64,000 nucleotides of DNA. It comes from Ryuthela nishihirai. Lineage: Eukaryota > Arthropoda > Arachnida > Araneae > Heptathelidae. The DNA lies in NCBI GenBank assembly GCA_038380435.1, contig JAWZYU010000001.1, positions 10,458,001 to 10,522,000 of the forward strand, given 5' to 3'. Under the pieces are notes generated by a model. That model did not search any database. It saw only the letters and a list, made by a program, of their open reading frames with translations, and was not told where the DNA came from. A program made the position numbers and the translations under genes. Positions 51,785 through 64,000 of this stretch are shown here, one piece after another. The first letter of the stretch is position 1; each line of letters opens with the position of its first letter.

Positions 51785-52090
51785 ATGAAGGATCTTAGGC
51801 AATTGCACAGTATTATAGATGAAATCTTGAAATCGCGAGCTACTACAAAATCGAAAATTGAAGACACTATTTTGGGAGAGGAACGAGTTAAGGATACGCT
51901 CGAAGAATTTAACAAACCAGTGGTGGAACGGTTAAAAGGTCTGGAAATTGTGAGTGAAGAAACCATGAAAAACATACAAGATGTAGTGAAAACTTTAGAG
52001 CCAGAAGAGCCCACTGAGATGCCAGAAAAAAACGTTCGTCTATATAATCCAGATTTCAACTTGCAAGATGAAATATTAAACCAAATATAA
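51785..52090 (+). CDS. Coiled-coil Polinton protein, function unknown
   Basis: A 101-residue frame (MKDLRQLHSIIDEILKSRAT to a stop at 52088). It is rich in Leu, Glu and Lys with heptad-like spacing (LEEFNKPVVERLKGLEIVSE) and ends with LYNPDFNLQDEILNQI. No catalytic motif. It is intact although its neighbours are broken, and lies on the plus strand between the fibre-like gene and the polymerase. It may be a structural or assembly protein. Confidence 0.5.
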   Translation: MKDLRQLHSIIDEILKSRATTKSKIEDTILGEERVKDTLEEFNKPVVERLKGLEIVSEETMKNIQDVVKTLEPEEPTEMPEKNVRLYNPDFNLQDEILNQI

Positions 52091-52123
52091 ACTAAAACTT
52101 TCGAATGAAATGTTATAGGCGAT

Positions 52124-52506
52124 AAACCCCATTCTTGAGCTGAAAGAAATTATTTACCAAACAATCGGGCATCTTCAGAAACTGGGGGCTACAGAAACCA
52201 AACGCTCTGGTAGAACTACTGAGAAATATCGGATTATCGATAATCACATTGAGGCACTTAGGAAATATTTAAAGGCGATTAAAATGCTGCTCACAGTAAT
52301 AGAAAGTCAACAGTTTGATTCTGGACTATAAAAGAGTTTCGATGACATACGCGAAAATTCTCGATATTGGTTGCCAGTAAACGAGCTGGAAACACCAGTA
52401 CAGAAGTAGTAAATGAATTTGTTGAAATTTGGGACATTTTGCTAAAAAACGATATTATTGACAAAAAGGAACATAAGATTATGTTCAATAACATCGGTAT
52501 TGTTTA
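52124..52506 (+). pseudogene. Second coiled-coil protein remnant
   Basis: A frame at 52124-52332 without a start reads NPILELKEIIYQTIGHLQKL and IDNHIEALRKYLKAIKML. After a stop, a further piece gives MTYAKILDI and, in another frame, NTSTEVVNEFVEIWDILLKN to a stop at 52506. It is helical in character and of unknown function. It is probably one decayed gene of the Polinton. Confidence 0.4.
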
Positions 52507-52645
52507 GAAATTTACTCTTGGACACACACTACAGTCATGTCTATTTCAACTTCCGATTATGCAAAAAATTCCGATTTTTTGCATAATCGAACCATGATTT
52601 TTAGCTCCTATATATAATAAAGAGGGTATAACTGCTAACTCAACG

Positions 52646-55600
52646 ATGAACGCAACTATTCAATGTACCAACTGTGGGATATCTATTCGCAAGTCCAATA
52701 TGAACCATCATATGAAAACTGCATGAACTTCTCACATATTTGAAAAATGCGAATTTTGCAATTCCAGCTTTAACAGAAAAGACAATTACAATCATCATCT
52801 GAATCAATATCATATAAATAAAAGCAGTGCTTTTCGGAAAACATTTCTCACATATAAAATTGATAGCATAAATGTTAGAGAAGACATAAAAAGTTTCCTG
52901 GAGAAAAATAACAATAAATGGAAACAAATAATTCGCAAGAAACTCAGTCAGCCTCTAAAAGTTAGATTCATATTACAAATAAAATTTAAAAAGCAAACGG
53001 ATTCTAAACGAGAGAAAGAAATATGTGCACATTTTTCGACATGTAACGAAATAATCAGTTTGCCTACCTATCTCAATGAATTACGAAAAAATGCTTATGA
53101 GAAAATTGATAACGACTTTGAAAATTTTATGCAAAAGGGAAGTGGATTGGTGTTTGACAAAATGCTTTCTATGGAAATTCAAATGTTTCAGTATAATGCA
53201 GTTGGAGCATATGCTTTCGTTAATTTACCAGAACATTTGAAATCTACAAAAGGAATAGTGAATGTTAAAAACTACGACAACAAATGTTTCTTGTGATTAT
53301 ATTATCAGCTCTACATCCTGCTAAAGACCATCTACAACGTGTGGAAAAATATAAAATATTTGAAAACGTCTTAGACACATCTTCATTGACTTATCCAGTT
53401 ACCCACGATCAAATCCCGAAGTTCGAGGTTTTAAATAATCTTTTTATAAATGTTTTTAATTCTAAGAAAGGGGGTTTGCATACGTTATATATTTCACAGA
53501 ATCCTGTTAAAGAACCCATACAACTTTTACTTTAAAAAGACTGCAGTAATTCTCACTATTGTTGGATTAAAAATATTAGTAACATAGAAGCATACATTTC
53601 AAGACATAATGGTAAATCCTATCCCTGCCCATACTTGTCTTCGTAATTTCACTCGCGACGATTTATTAAAGAATCCGTAGATAATTGCAAATCAAACACT
53701 TTACAAACTATCAAGTATCCCGAAGCAAATAGTACGAAATTCCATACAATTATAAACGGTTTGAAACACCCATATGTGATTTATGTAGACTTCGGATGTT
53801 TTTCGAAATGTAGAAGAATTGAGATTAATCCATGTAGGATGCGAACTAAGTATTTAGTACCGTCAGGATTTTCATATATTATAGTTGGATAGGGAGGTAA
53901 ACTGACAGAAATCAGAATGTACAGAGGAAAAAATGTAAAAGAATTTTTGAATGAAATGATCGAAGCCGAAATTTTGATCAATGATTTGAAGAAAAAAAAA
54001 TATTAAGGTGACCGATTTTGATTGTCAAAATTTTACTGGAGCAAAATATTGTAATATTTGTGGGAAAATTCTTGGAACTGATAGAGTAAGGGACCACGAC
54101 CACTTAACTGGAAAATACACAGGTGCTATTCACAACAAATGTAATGTTCAAAACAAATTCTCACTTGAAATACCAGTGTTGTTTCATAATCTCAAAGGAT
54201 TTGATGGTCACTTTATAGTAAAAGATTTGTGGAAATTTAAAGATAAGAAAAAAATTTCTTGTATTACTCAAACTACAGAAAAATATATATGCATTAAATG
54301 CGGTCAAATTAAATTTATTGATTCATTCATGTTCCTCAGCTCTTCACTGGATTCACTGTCGAAAAATGTGGAAAATTTCTGCATCCTAAGTCAATACTGC
54401 AGACAACATAAATGAATACTTGCAACAGAGTGGTCAGTTTTTGCAAACGTCACTTCCATCCAAAGAGAATTTCCAAAACCATGAACAATACGAAAGAGCT
54501 AAAATTTTGTGGAAAGCCTTTTCTATTGCTACCTTCAGGGGATATCACGATCTGTACATGATCACTGATGTATTACTGCTAGGAGATATATTTGAAAATT
54601 ACAGAAATTCGTGTGTGAATAACTACCAACTCGATCCTTGTCATTATTTTAGCTCTCCTGACTTATCCTATGCTGCCTGTTTAAAAATGACAGAAATTGA
54701 GCTGGAACTTATAAAAGGTGATATGTATTTTTTCATAGAAAGAGCTCTGCGAGGAGGAATATCTTTAGTGTCTAAGAGATTTGCACAGGTCAACAATCTT
54801 TTAGTAGTTCTAGATGAGAGAAGTAAACCACAAAACTATACCACGTATTTTGATGCAAACAATTTATATGGCTGGGCAATGTCTCAACCTCTTCCAAATA
54901 GGTAAATGATATTAACTTGTTTAATATTTCAGATGACAGCAAAAATGGTTATTTCTCGAAGTTGATCTAGAATATCCGGCACATCTGCACGATTTACCCA
55001 ATGATTTCCCCTTGGCTCCTGAAAAATTGAAACTCTCTGATAGTAATGTGCCATTCTTGATTCCAAATCTGTTCGACAAGCAAAATTATGTCGTTCCCTA
55101 TAGGTTACTTAAATTCTATGTGGAACTGGGACTCAGGGTGAAACGGGTGTATATAATCTTGGAATTTGATCGAAAATCATGGCTGAAACCTTACATAGAT
55201 TTTAATGCAACTAAAAGAATTAATGCCATAAAAAATCTTGTAAAAGACTTTTTCAAACTGATGAACAATGCTATATATGGCAAATATTTAGAAAATAAGA
55301 GAAAGATAATAAAGTGTCACATTGTAAACATTGAAAAAAAGCTTAAAACATTAATTGCAAATCCTAGGTATGTTCTTTGTGTTGAACGTGCAGAAAATTT
55401 CGTAATTTTCCATATGAAAATGAAAAATATTAGATTACATAAACCATTTTACGTTGGTGTAACGATTTTGGAGTTGAGTAAATTACACATGTATAATTAC
55501 TTCTACAATTTTCTGAAACGAAAATTCAATGCAGAATTGTTGTTTACCCAATACTAATTCCTTCTGCGTCGACATCCAGACAGATGACATATATCAGAAA

Positions 55601-56037
55601 TTTAATTCAGACTGCTTTGATTTCTCAAATTACCCTACAAACCATGCATTATACAGTGAATCAAATAAAATAGTTTCAGGAAAATTTAAAGACGAATTAA
55701 AAGGTCTTCCAATCAAATAAGGTTGTTGCTTTACGTCCAAAATTATATTTTATAGATGCTCCAATTCCCAAACAATCAGCTAATGCAGTAAAAAATAAAT
55801 TTAATCACGTAGATTATCGGCAATGTCTATTTGATAAAAAAATTCTATATACGCAACGAACAGAATTTCGATCGGAGCAACATGATATACACGTATACCA
55901 GAATAAAAAAATTGCTTTATCCCAAGAATACACAAAACGACATGTCAATGGAATTCCCACTTGTATTTTTGGATATAATCGAATCTCTGATATGTATCGT
56001 AAAGAAGGCAATACCATTTACAAAGCATTGAACTGAA
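52646..56037 (+). pseudogene. Polinton protein-primed DNA polymerase B, multiply frameshifted
   Basis: Pieces in order on the plus strand are as follows. Two C2H2-type fingers near 52670-52810 (CTNCGISIRKSNMNHH, CEFCNSSFNRKDNYNHH). SGLVFDKMLSMEIQ and GIVNVKNYDNKCFL (53060-53296). Endonuclease-VII-like CNICGKILGTDRVRDHDHLT near 54050. Exonuclease II LFHNLKGFDGHF near 54180. Exonuclease III YHDLYMITDVLLLGDIF near 54545. Motif A YFDANNLYGWAMSQPLP near 54850. Motif B KLMNNAIYGKYLEN near 55255. The motif C region is near 55550, where the DTDS core reads NTNS. A C-terminal piece runs 55725-56037. At least seven breaks occur. It belongs to a different polymerase clade from the genes at 24-34 and 46-47 kb. 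Confidence 0.88.
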
Positions 56038-56049
56038 AACAACTATAAA

Positions 56050-56480
56050 AAAGTACTAGTTCAGAAATGCTAATAATCAGTGTTTAAATCTAATATCTCT
56101 GGTCAGAGCATAATAATTTCGAGCCCAAGTGTTTATAATATTGCTACCAAAGTTATGGGTTTTAAATAGGTGCCAGAAAAAGTTGTGCGACACTGTATCG
56201 AAAGCCTTATTTTGATAAACAGAGAGTAAGCAGCATTTGCTACGTTTTAAATTAGCATAGTTCCATCACAAATAATACTCAAATTTTGAGAAATTTTCCT
56301 CCCCAACAGAAGCTGCATAGGCCCAATAAGGTTCGAAAGAGTTACTCATTCTGATCATAACAACCTTCGCAAAAAGTTTATTGCCACTATTTAATACAGA
56401 AATAGTTCTCCAATCATTGACTGAAATATTACCGCCATCGTTTTTTTTCCCAGTAATGCAATCTTTGCACGTCACATACC
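56050..56480 (-). pseudogene. LINE reverse-transcriptase fragment
   Basis: On the minus strand a frame from 56475 gives NDWRTISVLNSGNKLFAKVV, then QNKAFDTVSHNFFWHLFKTH and WARNYYALTR (about 56100-56215), i.e. the block before and including the first catalytic Asp of a LINE reverse transcriptase. It is of a different type from the CR1 and RTE elements in the window. It directly follows the end of the Polinton polymerase. Confidence 0.7.
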
Positions 56481-57544
56481 AGTTCTCATTTCACCAGATT
56501 CAATTAGTAGGTTGAAAAAAAAGTTCATAATGAAAGAATAATTGAAACACTTACCTTTAAAACTTTCACGATACCTCTAACGAAACCGTCAAGAATTTCG
56601 AAAATATCTTGACACATATTTATCTCGAAATTCCTATTGGCTGGCTAAAGTTCATCTTCAGTTTCTTAAAATCAGGTCAAAGTGTTAAACACGAGGCAAG
56701 TACAGGATGCTATTGAATAAACACAGACAGTCTCAAGTGACATGATTTTAGGAAAGCGCTTAGAGATCGGTGATAAACACTTTTTTGAAACCCAATTAAT
56801 TAATTTTCCAGTGATCTGCAAGCATGGGTTTTATTTTTTATATTCTTTGGGGAAGGGGAAATTTTAGTTGTTGGCTAAAAAAATTATTTTAATACAATCA
56901 TTTCGAAATCTACTACATCTATTTGCATGTTTTAAAAAAATAGTTCCCGAACCAGTATTTTTTACAGCTTCACTTTAATACTGAGATGCAGTGAATTCTA
57001 AAATAATGACATCAGTCAATTGAACTTAAATAAATGATTTCTATTTAGTTTGAATTAAATACGATAACATTAAAAAAATTCTTCTCTCTCTATACAAATT
57101 CCATACATTCTCAAAAACTATTCTAAACTACTAGATTTAAATATTTCTTACTTATCACTTACCTTCCAGCAGATCATGACAAATTCTATAAGGTAGGAAT
57201 CCAGCCAATTAGAACTTTAAATATTCTGTAGGAAATGATATATTTTGTAGGAAAAGATTCACCTTAAATACTAAGGTTTATTCAGACAAAGTTCCTTATT
57301 TAAGAAAAATGTTTTAATTAATCTGTTTAAATGTTGTTGAAGATCCAAAAAATTCTGATCATAAGATTGTTTTACCAATCTTTTTTTTTTTATTTCAGGA
57401 GACATTCTTTTCAAATTTCTATAGTAAACTCAAATCTTCCTTGTCTTGTGTTTAACCATTTTACTTGATAGCCTCTTTGATAGCCAGCTTCCAGTCATTT
57501 AGATATATATATATTGATTCATCAATGAGGATTTTGATCTATCA
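56481..57544. other. AT-rich intergenic sequence
   Basis: No gene or known repeat recognised. The minus-strand LINE fragment may extend somewhat into 56480-56700 but is unreadable there. Confidence 0.4.
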
Positions 57545-59195
57545 AAATTCTAATATTCTTCTTTGATAGGAAAAATATATATTCAGGTAAAAATATTACT
57601 TGGACTTTGGTTAGATAGAAGTTTTGATATTCTTGTTTGATAAGATAAATATTACTTGGTCTTTGGTTAGATAAAAGTTTTAATATTCTTGTTTGATAAG
57701 ATAAATATTACTTGGACTTTGGTTAGATAAAAGTTTTAATATTCTTATTTGATAAGATAAATAATACTTGGACTTTGGTTAGATAAAAGTTTTGATATTC
57801 TTGTTTGATAGGATAAATATTACTTGGATTTTGGTTAGATAGAAGTTTTGATATTCTAGTTTGATAAGATAAATATTACTTGGACTTTGGTTAGATAAAA
57901 GTTTTAATATTCTTGTTTGATAGGATAAATATTACTTGGACTTTGGTTAGATAGCAGTTTTTATATTCTTGTTTGATAAAATAAATATTACTTGGACTTT
58001 GGTTACATAAAAGTTTTGACATTCTTGTTTGATAAGGTGAATATTACTTGGACATTGGTTAGATAAAAGTTTTAATATTCTTGTTTGGTAAGATAAATAT
58101 TACTTGGACTTCAGTTACATAAAAGTTTTAATATTCTTGTTTGATAAAATAAATATTACTTGGACTTTGGTTACATAAAAGTTTGATATTCTTGTTTGAT
58201 AAGATAAATATTATTTGGTCTTTGGTTATATAGAAGTTTTGTTATTCTTGTTTGATAAGATAAATATTACTTGGACTTTGGTTACATAAAAGTTTTGATA
58301 TTCTTGTTTGATAAGATAAATATTACTTGGTCTTTGGTTAGATAAAAGTTTTAATATTCTTATTTGATAAGATAAATAATACTTGGACTTTGGTTATATG
58401 AAAGTTTTGATATTCTTGTTTCATAAGATAAATTTTACTTGGTCTTTGGTTACATAAAAGTTTTGATATTCTTGCTTGATAAGACAAATATATTACTTGG
58501 ACTTTGGTTAGATAAAAGTTTTGATATTCTTGTTTGATAAGATAAATATTACTTGGACTTTGGTTAGATAAACGTTTTAATATTCTTGTTTGAAAAGATA
58601 AATATTACTTGGACTTTGGTTATATGAAAGTTTTGATATTCTTGTTTCATAAGATAAATATTACTTGGTCTTTGGTTAGATAGAAGTTTTGATATTCTTG
58701 TTTGATAAGATAAATATTACTTGGACTTTGGTTTGATAAAACTTTTAATATTCTTGCTTGATAAGATAAATATTACTTGGACTTTGGTTAGATAAAAGTT
58801 TTGATATTCTTGTTTGATAAGATAAATATTACTTGGACTTTGGTTAGATAAAAGTTTTGATATTCTTGTTTGATAAGGTAAATATTACTTGGACTTTGGT
58901 TACATAAAAGTTTTGATATTATTGTTTGATAAGATTAATATTACTTGGACTTTGGTTATATAAAAGTTTTGATATTCTTGTTTGATAAGATAAATATTGC
59001 TTGGAATTTGGTTAGATAAAATTTTAATATTCTTGTTTGATAAGATAAATATTTCTTGGGCTTTGGTTAGATAAAATTTTAATATTCTTGTTTGATAAGA
59101 TAAATATTACTTGGACTTTGGTTAATAAAAGTTTTAATATTCTCTTTTGATAAGATAAATATTACCTGGACTTTGGTTAGATAAAAGTTTTGATT
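57545..59195. repeat. 57-bp minisatellite, about 29 copies
   Basis: The unit contains AAATATTACTTGGACTTTGG, TTAGATAAAAGTTTTGATAT and TCTTGTTTGATAAGAT. Copies differ by point changes (TTAGATA/TTACATA, GATATT/AATATT, GACTTT/GTCTTT) and rare short indels. The first copies at 57545-57620 are diverged. No protein is encoded. Confidence 0.95.
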
Positions 59196-61299
59196 GAAGT
59201 GTATAATAACTCAAAAAACCACATCATTTTTTTGTCTCATTCACACACACTTCATTTTTCTGAAAATTAATTTAAACAAATTAGTTTAAACCTCATCTGC
59301 CAAAAAAAACTTAAATTAGTTTTCACGTGCTAAAAAACACTTCAAATTTTTCGTATTTTCACACATATTTTCACAAAAAACCACAAGAAACATACTATTT
59401 ACCTCCTCCCCCATAACGTTTCCCATAGATTTTCATAAAATTCTCTTGACCCTATTACTGTGCCAGAACTCTCATTTATGCTACTACTCAAATACCATAT
59501 TTTGTGATTTTCTAACAACATTTTTCCCACCACTCCAGATATGCTTCAAAGGGCATGGATGAAGGCGAATTATTAAGCTGATATAGCCCGTATAAGGAAT
59601 GGTGCTTAAGTAGTTGTTGCATTAAAAGCTACCATATTTTGCGACTTTGTAAGAGCATCTGTATAAAGATACGATCATTATATCATGAGTTATAACCGTT
59701 TAATTTTGTGACATTATTTTCTGTACACTCTGTATAATGACAGAGTTGAGATTATTATCTGCTGATTTCAAATTACCACGTTTTGATATTCTTGCATTTC
59801 AAATTAGCGTACAACAGGGTCGCATATATTGGGTCTGCGTGTGTGAGGATTGGTCTTCTACTTTGAGAATGTTCAGTAATGTAACGGAGCAAAAAGGTTC
59901 AGAAAGTTAGTATCTATTTCATAGATTTTTCTAAAACTTTTTAAACACGTTTAAGACGTAGGGGGAATTCTTATCCTACAACGCAATTGCAGCTTTTTGC
60001 AACACTTTTTCCTTCCTCGATCAAGTCAATTACTTCTCTCCTACTTTTATTTTTTTCTAAATCCGGGCCTGGTCTGGTAAACATAACCATTTTTTTTATC
60101 AGTATTGTAAGAAGATTGACAGTTAAATGTCTAATATAGATCAACAGGTAAAGAATGCATACTTTTGCAATTCTGGGAATATGTCATATTTTTTCCTTTT
60201 TTGTTTTTGACATACTACAATTGCGGGAAGAATTGCCGATTCGTTTCGACTATATGCTGACTCATAGTAGTTTTTTTATGATTGCAGTACTCACTACAAC
60301 ATTTAACAGGTATCTGCCAGATGGTTTAGTGAAAAGCTCTGACGCCACGTCAAGGCACCATCCATGTCAGAGTGTTTTGCTCTAACCTGGAGAAAACCCC
60401 TCCACACATAGGCAGGTAGTGTGGAAGGAAAAAGAGGGCTTCATGTACCATAAAATATTCATTAAAGTGTGAATCAGAATTATCTGTTAAGTAAATTTAA
60501 TGGAAATATTTTATGGCATCTTGCGCAAGATCTAATATAAAAAAGGGAAAAAATTAGATCTTGCTCCAATAGTCCAAAACCTCTAGCACCTTCGCTTCTC
60601 GGCAAGCGACTGTCCACTACAGCTTTCGACACTAGTGGCTGGAGATCAGGAGAATCTACTGAGTCACCGCAATGAATGGACCGAAAATGAGCATTCCACA
60701 CTAATTTAAAAGTGCACTATTGGTTGTCCAGTTTGAAGAGGACCCACTGAACAACCTAATAGCTGTCCAGTGGGTTTTCTTCCCCATACCTTCTCTAAGT
60801 CCTTGTGACCTGGTCATTTAGTTCATTGTGTGTAAAAATAACCTCCAAAGAGTAAGTTAAGCCATGAATTTACATACTATATGAAACCTATTTACTAATT
60901 TTCAAAGATACGGCACGAAGCCTGATCCCTGTTTTGTGTTCCTAGAAGATGACAAATCAGCAAGGCTAATTTAATTGAGAAAGATACACATGAGACAGTA
61001 TTATAAATATAAATGTTGATATGTTTTTTTCCCGATGCATTAAAATTGAAATCAATCATTATTTTCTTCTTCTGTTGGAGAGCTAACTTTTCCAAATCAT
61101 TTTCAAACTCTTCCTGGCAATCACCTTCTTCGAGGCATTTTCTCTTTACACAAGCGGAGCTTAAATGACCAAGTCAAAATAAGAACCTCAAAAAAGCCAC
61201 GTGCCAGATATTAATCTCGAGGACGGTATGAGAATACATTTATTATATCTTAGATATAATAGAGGACATACTAACACAATAACATATATAAAAAAAGCA
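59196..61299. other. Intergenic sequence with one SINE tail
   Basis: No gene recognised. 60725-60860 resembles the tail of SINE family 2 (TAATAGCTGTCCAGTGGG, GACCTGGTCATTTAG). Short frames at 60155-60385 and 60480-60701 have no recognisable product. Confidence 0.45.
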
Positions 61300-64000
61300 A
61301 AACTAATATACTAATTCATATACAGACAGACAGAATAACACACTAACATTCATACGAAGAGACTAACATACAACAGACATCTTAACACAATAACATGCAT
61401 ACAAAAAGAAAAGCTACCATACTGATTCACACAGACAGACAGACAGACAGACAGACAGACTCACACACTAACATTCATACCTACAGACAGACATACAACA
61501 GACACACTAACACAATAACATGCACACAAAAAGGAAAACTAACATACTCATTCACACAGACAGACACTCAGACTAACAGACTAATATTCATACCTAAAGA
61601 CAGATATAAAACAGGCATACTAACACAATAACATGCAAACAGAAAGAAAAACTAACATACTCATTCACCCAGACAGAAACAGACTAACACACTAACATTC
61701 ATACGTAGAGACCGACACACAACAGATATACTAACACAATAACATGCAGACAGAAAGAGAAACTAACATACTCATTCACACACAGACAGACAGCTTAACA
61801 CACTAACATTCAAACGTAGAGACAAACATACAACACTTACTAACACAGTAACATGCACACAGAAAGTAAAACTAACATATTCATTCACACAGACAGACAC
61901 AGACTAACACATTAACATTCAAACGTAGAGACCGACATACAACAGACATACTAACACAATAACATGCACGCAGAAAGAAAAACTAACATACTCATTCACA
62001 CAGATAGACAGACAGCCTAACACACTAACATTCATACGTAGAGACAGACATACAACAGATATACTAACACAAAAACATGCACACAGAAAGAAAAACTAAC
62101 ATACTCATTCACACAGACAGACACAGACTAACACACTAATATTCATACGTAGAGACCGACATACAACAGACATACTAAAACAATAACATGCACACAGAAA
62201 GAAAAATTATCATACTCATTCACCCAGACAGAAACAGACTAACACACTAACATTCATACATAGAGACCGACATACAACAGACATACTAACACAATAACAT
62301 GCACGCAGAGAGAAAAACTAACATACTCATTCACACAGACAGAAACAGCCTAACACACTAACATTCATACGTAGAGACAGACACACAACAGATATACTAA
62401 CACAATAACATGCACGCAGAAATAAAAACTAACGTACTCATTCACACAGACAGACAGACAGCCTAACACACTAACATTCATACGTAGAGGCAGACATACA
62501 ACAGATATACTAACACAACAACTTGCACACAGAAAGAAAAATTATCATACTCATTCACCCAGATAGAAACAGATTAACACACTAACATTCATACATAGAG
62601 ACCGACATACAACAGACATACTAACACAATAACATGCACGCAGAGAGAAAAACTAACATACTCATTCACACAGACAGAGACAGCCTAACACACTAACATT
62701 CATACGTAGAGACAGATATACAACAGATATACTAACACAATAACATGCACACACAAAGAAAAATTATCATATTCATTCACCCAGACAGAAACAGACTAAC
62801 ACACTAACATTCATACGTAGAGACCGACATACAATAGACATACTAACACAATAACATGCACACAGAAAGAAAAATTATCATACTCATTCACCCAGACAGA
62901 AACAGACTAACACACTAACATTCATACGTAGAGACCTATATATAACAGACATACTAACACAATAACATGCACGCAGAAAGAAAAACTAACATACTCATTC
63001 ACACAGACAGCGTAACTCACTAACATTCGTACGTAGAGACAGACATACAACAGATATACTAACACAATAACATGCACGCAGAAAGAAAAACTAACATATT
63101 CATTCACACAGACAGACAGACAGCCTAACACATTAACATTCATACGTAGAGACAGACATACAACAGATATACTAACACGACAACATGCACACAGAAAGAA
63201 AAATTATCATACTCATTCACCCAGACAGAAACAGACTAACACACTAACATTCATACGTAGAGACCGACATACAACAGACATACTAACACAATAACATGCA
63301 CGCAGAAAGAAAAACTAACATACTCATTCACACAGACAGACAGACAGCCTGACACACTAACATTCATACGTAGAGACAGACATACAACAGATATACTAAC
63401 ACAATAACATGCACACACAAGGAAAAATTATCATACTCATTCACCCAGACAGAAACAGACTAACACACTAACATTCATACTTAGAGACCGACATACAACA
63501 GACATACTAACACAATAACATGCACGCAGAAAGAAAAACTATCATACTCATGCACACAGACAGACAGACAGCGTAACACACTAACATTCATACGTAGAGA
63601 CAGACATACAACAGATATACTAACACAATAACATGCACACAGAAAGAAAAACTAATATACTCATTCACACAGACAGACAAGACAGCCTAACACACTAACA
63701 TTCATACGTAGAGACAGACATACAACAGATATACTAACACAACAACATGCACACAGAAAGAAAAATTATCATACTCATTCACCCAGACAGAAACAGACTA
63801 ACACACTAACATTCATACGTAAAGACCGACATACAACAGACATACTAACACAATAACATGCACGCAGAAAGAAAAACTAACATACTCATTCACACAGACA
63901 GACAGACAGCCTAACACACTAACATTCATACGTAGAGACAGACATACAACAGATATACTAACACAATAACATGCACATAGAAAGAAAAATTATCATACTC
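61300..64000. repeat. Satellite array of roughly 105-113-bp units, reaching the right edge
   Basis: Each unit contains ACACACTAACATTCATACGT, AGAGAC(A/C)GACATACAACAG, ATACTAACACAATAACATGC and CATACTCATTCAC(A/C)CAGA. Length varies mostly through the number of GACA units (AGACAGACAGACAGAC near 61440). From about 62080 two unit types alternate, one with CACACAGACAGACAG and AACTAACATACTC, the other with CACCCAGACAGAAACAG and AATTATCATACTC, giving a dimeric higher-order unit of about 218 bp. The array continues past 64000. Confidence 0.93.

Noticed and set aside
61395..63143. Open frames in the satellite (for example 61395-61631 plus and 62922-63143 minus)
   Set aside because: They translate the repeat unit itself and appear in both strands with the repeat's period; no gene is supported.
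57545..64000. Possible CRISPR array from regularly spaced repeats
   Set aside because: The units are contiguous and near-identical with no unique spacers, there are no cas genes, and the genome is eukaryotic.

Overview
The window is metazoan genomic DNA, AT-rich and dominated by mobile elements, with tRNA-derived SINEs, spliced genes and no bacterial gene organisation. The mix of element families (RTE and CR1/Jockey-type LINEs, Ty3/gypsy-like LTR elements, hAT, Tc1/mariner, Polinton/Maverick DNA-virus-like elements) suggests an arthropod; I cannot name the species. The only host gene I can anchor is the first coding exon of dynactin subunit 4 (minus strand, 572-712). The rest of that gene lies beyond the left edge, so nearly everything to its right is upstream intergenic DNA.

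Layout. 1-6.7 kb: a SINE, the dynactin exon, a 4.2-kb near-palindrome (arms about 2 kb), a second SINE and a LINE tail. 7.4-18.8 kb: a nest of elements. An old minus-strand CR1/Jockey LINE (about 7.4-15.9 kb) is split by a solo LTR with perfect 4-bp target duplications (7637-8406), by a palindrome of two tRNA-like units (9653-10072) and by a nearly full-length RTE LINE (10254-13929). Next to it lies an old gypsy-like LTR/gag remnant that itself holds a Tc1/mariner deletion derivative. 19.8-20.9 kb: an internally deleted hAT element. 21-23.9 kb: SINEs and diffuse repeats.

23.9-33.9 kb: a spliced protein-primed DNA polymerase B gene of Polinton type. It has a TATA box and four recognisable 5' exons, all joined by phase-2 introns that are copies of one another. 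The gene is cut by a very young 5.15-kb LTR element (26496-31647, LTRs nearly identical, TGGA target duplication) that encodes Gag but no reverse transcriptase. The polymerase resumes in frame after the element and is truncated in its palm domain.

34-41 kb: SINEs, a 440-bp MITE and a 3'-truncated CR1/Jockey LINE. 40.8-44.4 kb: a minus-strand Polinton capsid module (penton-like, a 47-aa basic ORF, hexon-like), the hexon-like gene being interrupted by a 1.96-kb DNA transposon with 8-bp target duplications. 46.2-47.5 kb: the promoter and N-terminal part of a second polymerase related to the one at 24-34 kb. It abuts, on the opposite strand, the truncated protease of another Polinton. 47.5-56.0 kb: the decayed core of that Polinton (protease, membrane-active minor-capsid-like protein, phospholipase-A2-like protein, integrase with chromodomain, packaging ATPase, fibre-like repeat protein, coiled-coil proteins, protein-primed DNA polymerase). 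57.5-59.2 kb: a 57-bp minisatellite. 61.3-64.0 kb: a satellite of roughly 110-bp units with a two-unit higher-order pattern, running off the right edge.

Taken together, the window is a graveyard of at least two kinds of Polinton-like element. Most genes carry frameshifts or stops and nothing looks like an intact element. The most unusual object is the polymerase gene with serially duplicated exon-intron modules at its 5' end.
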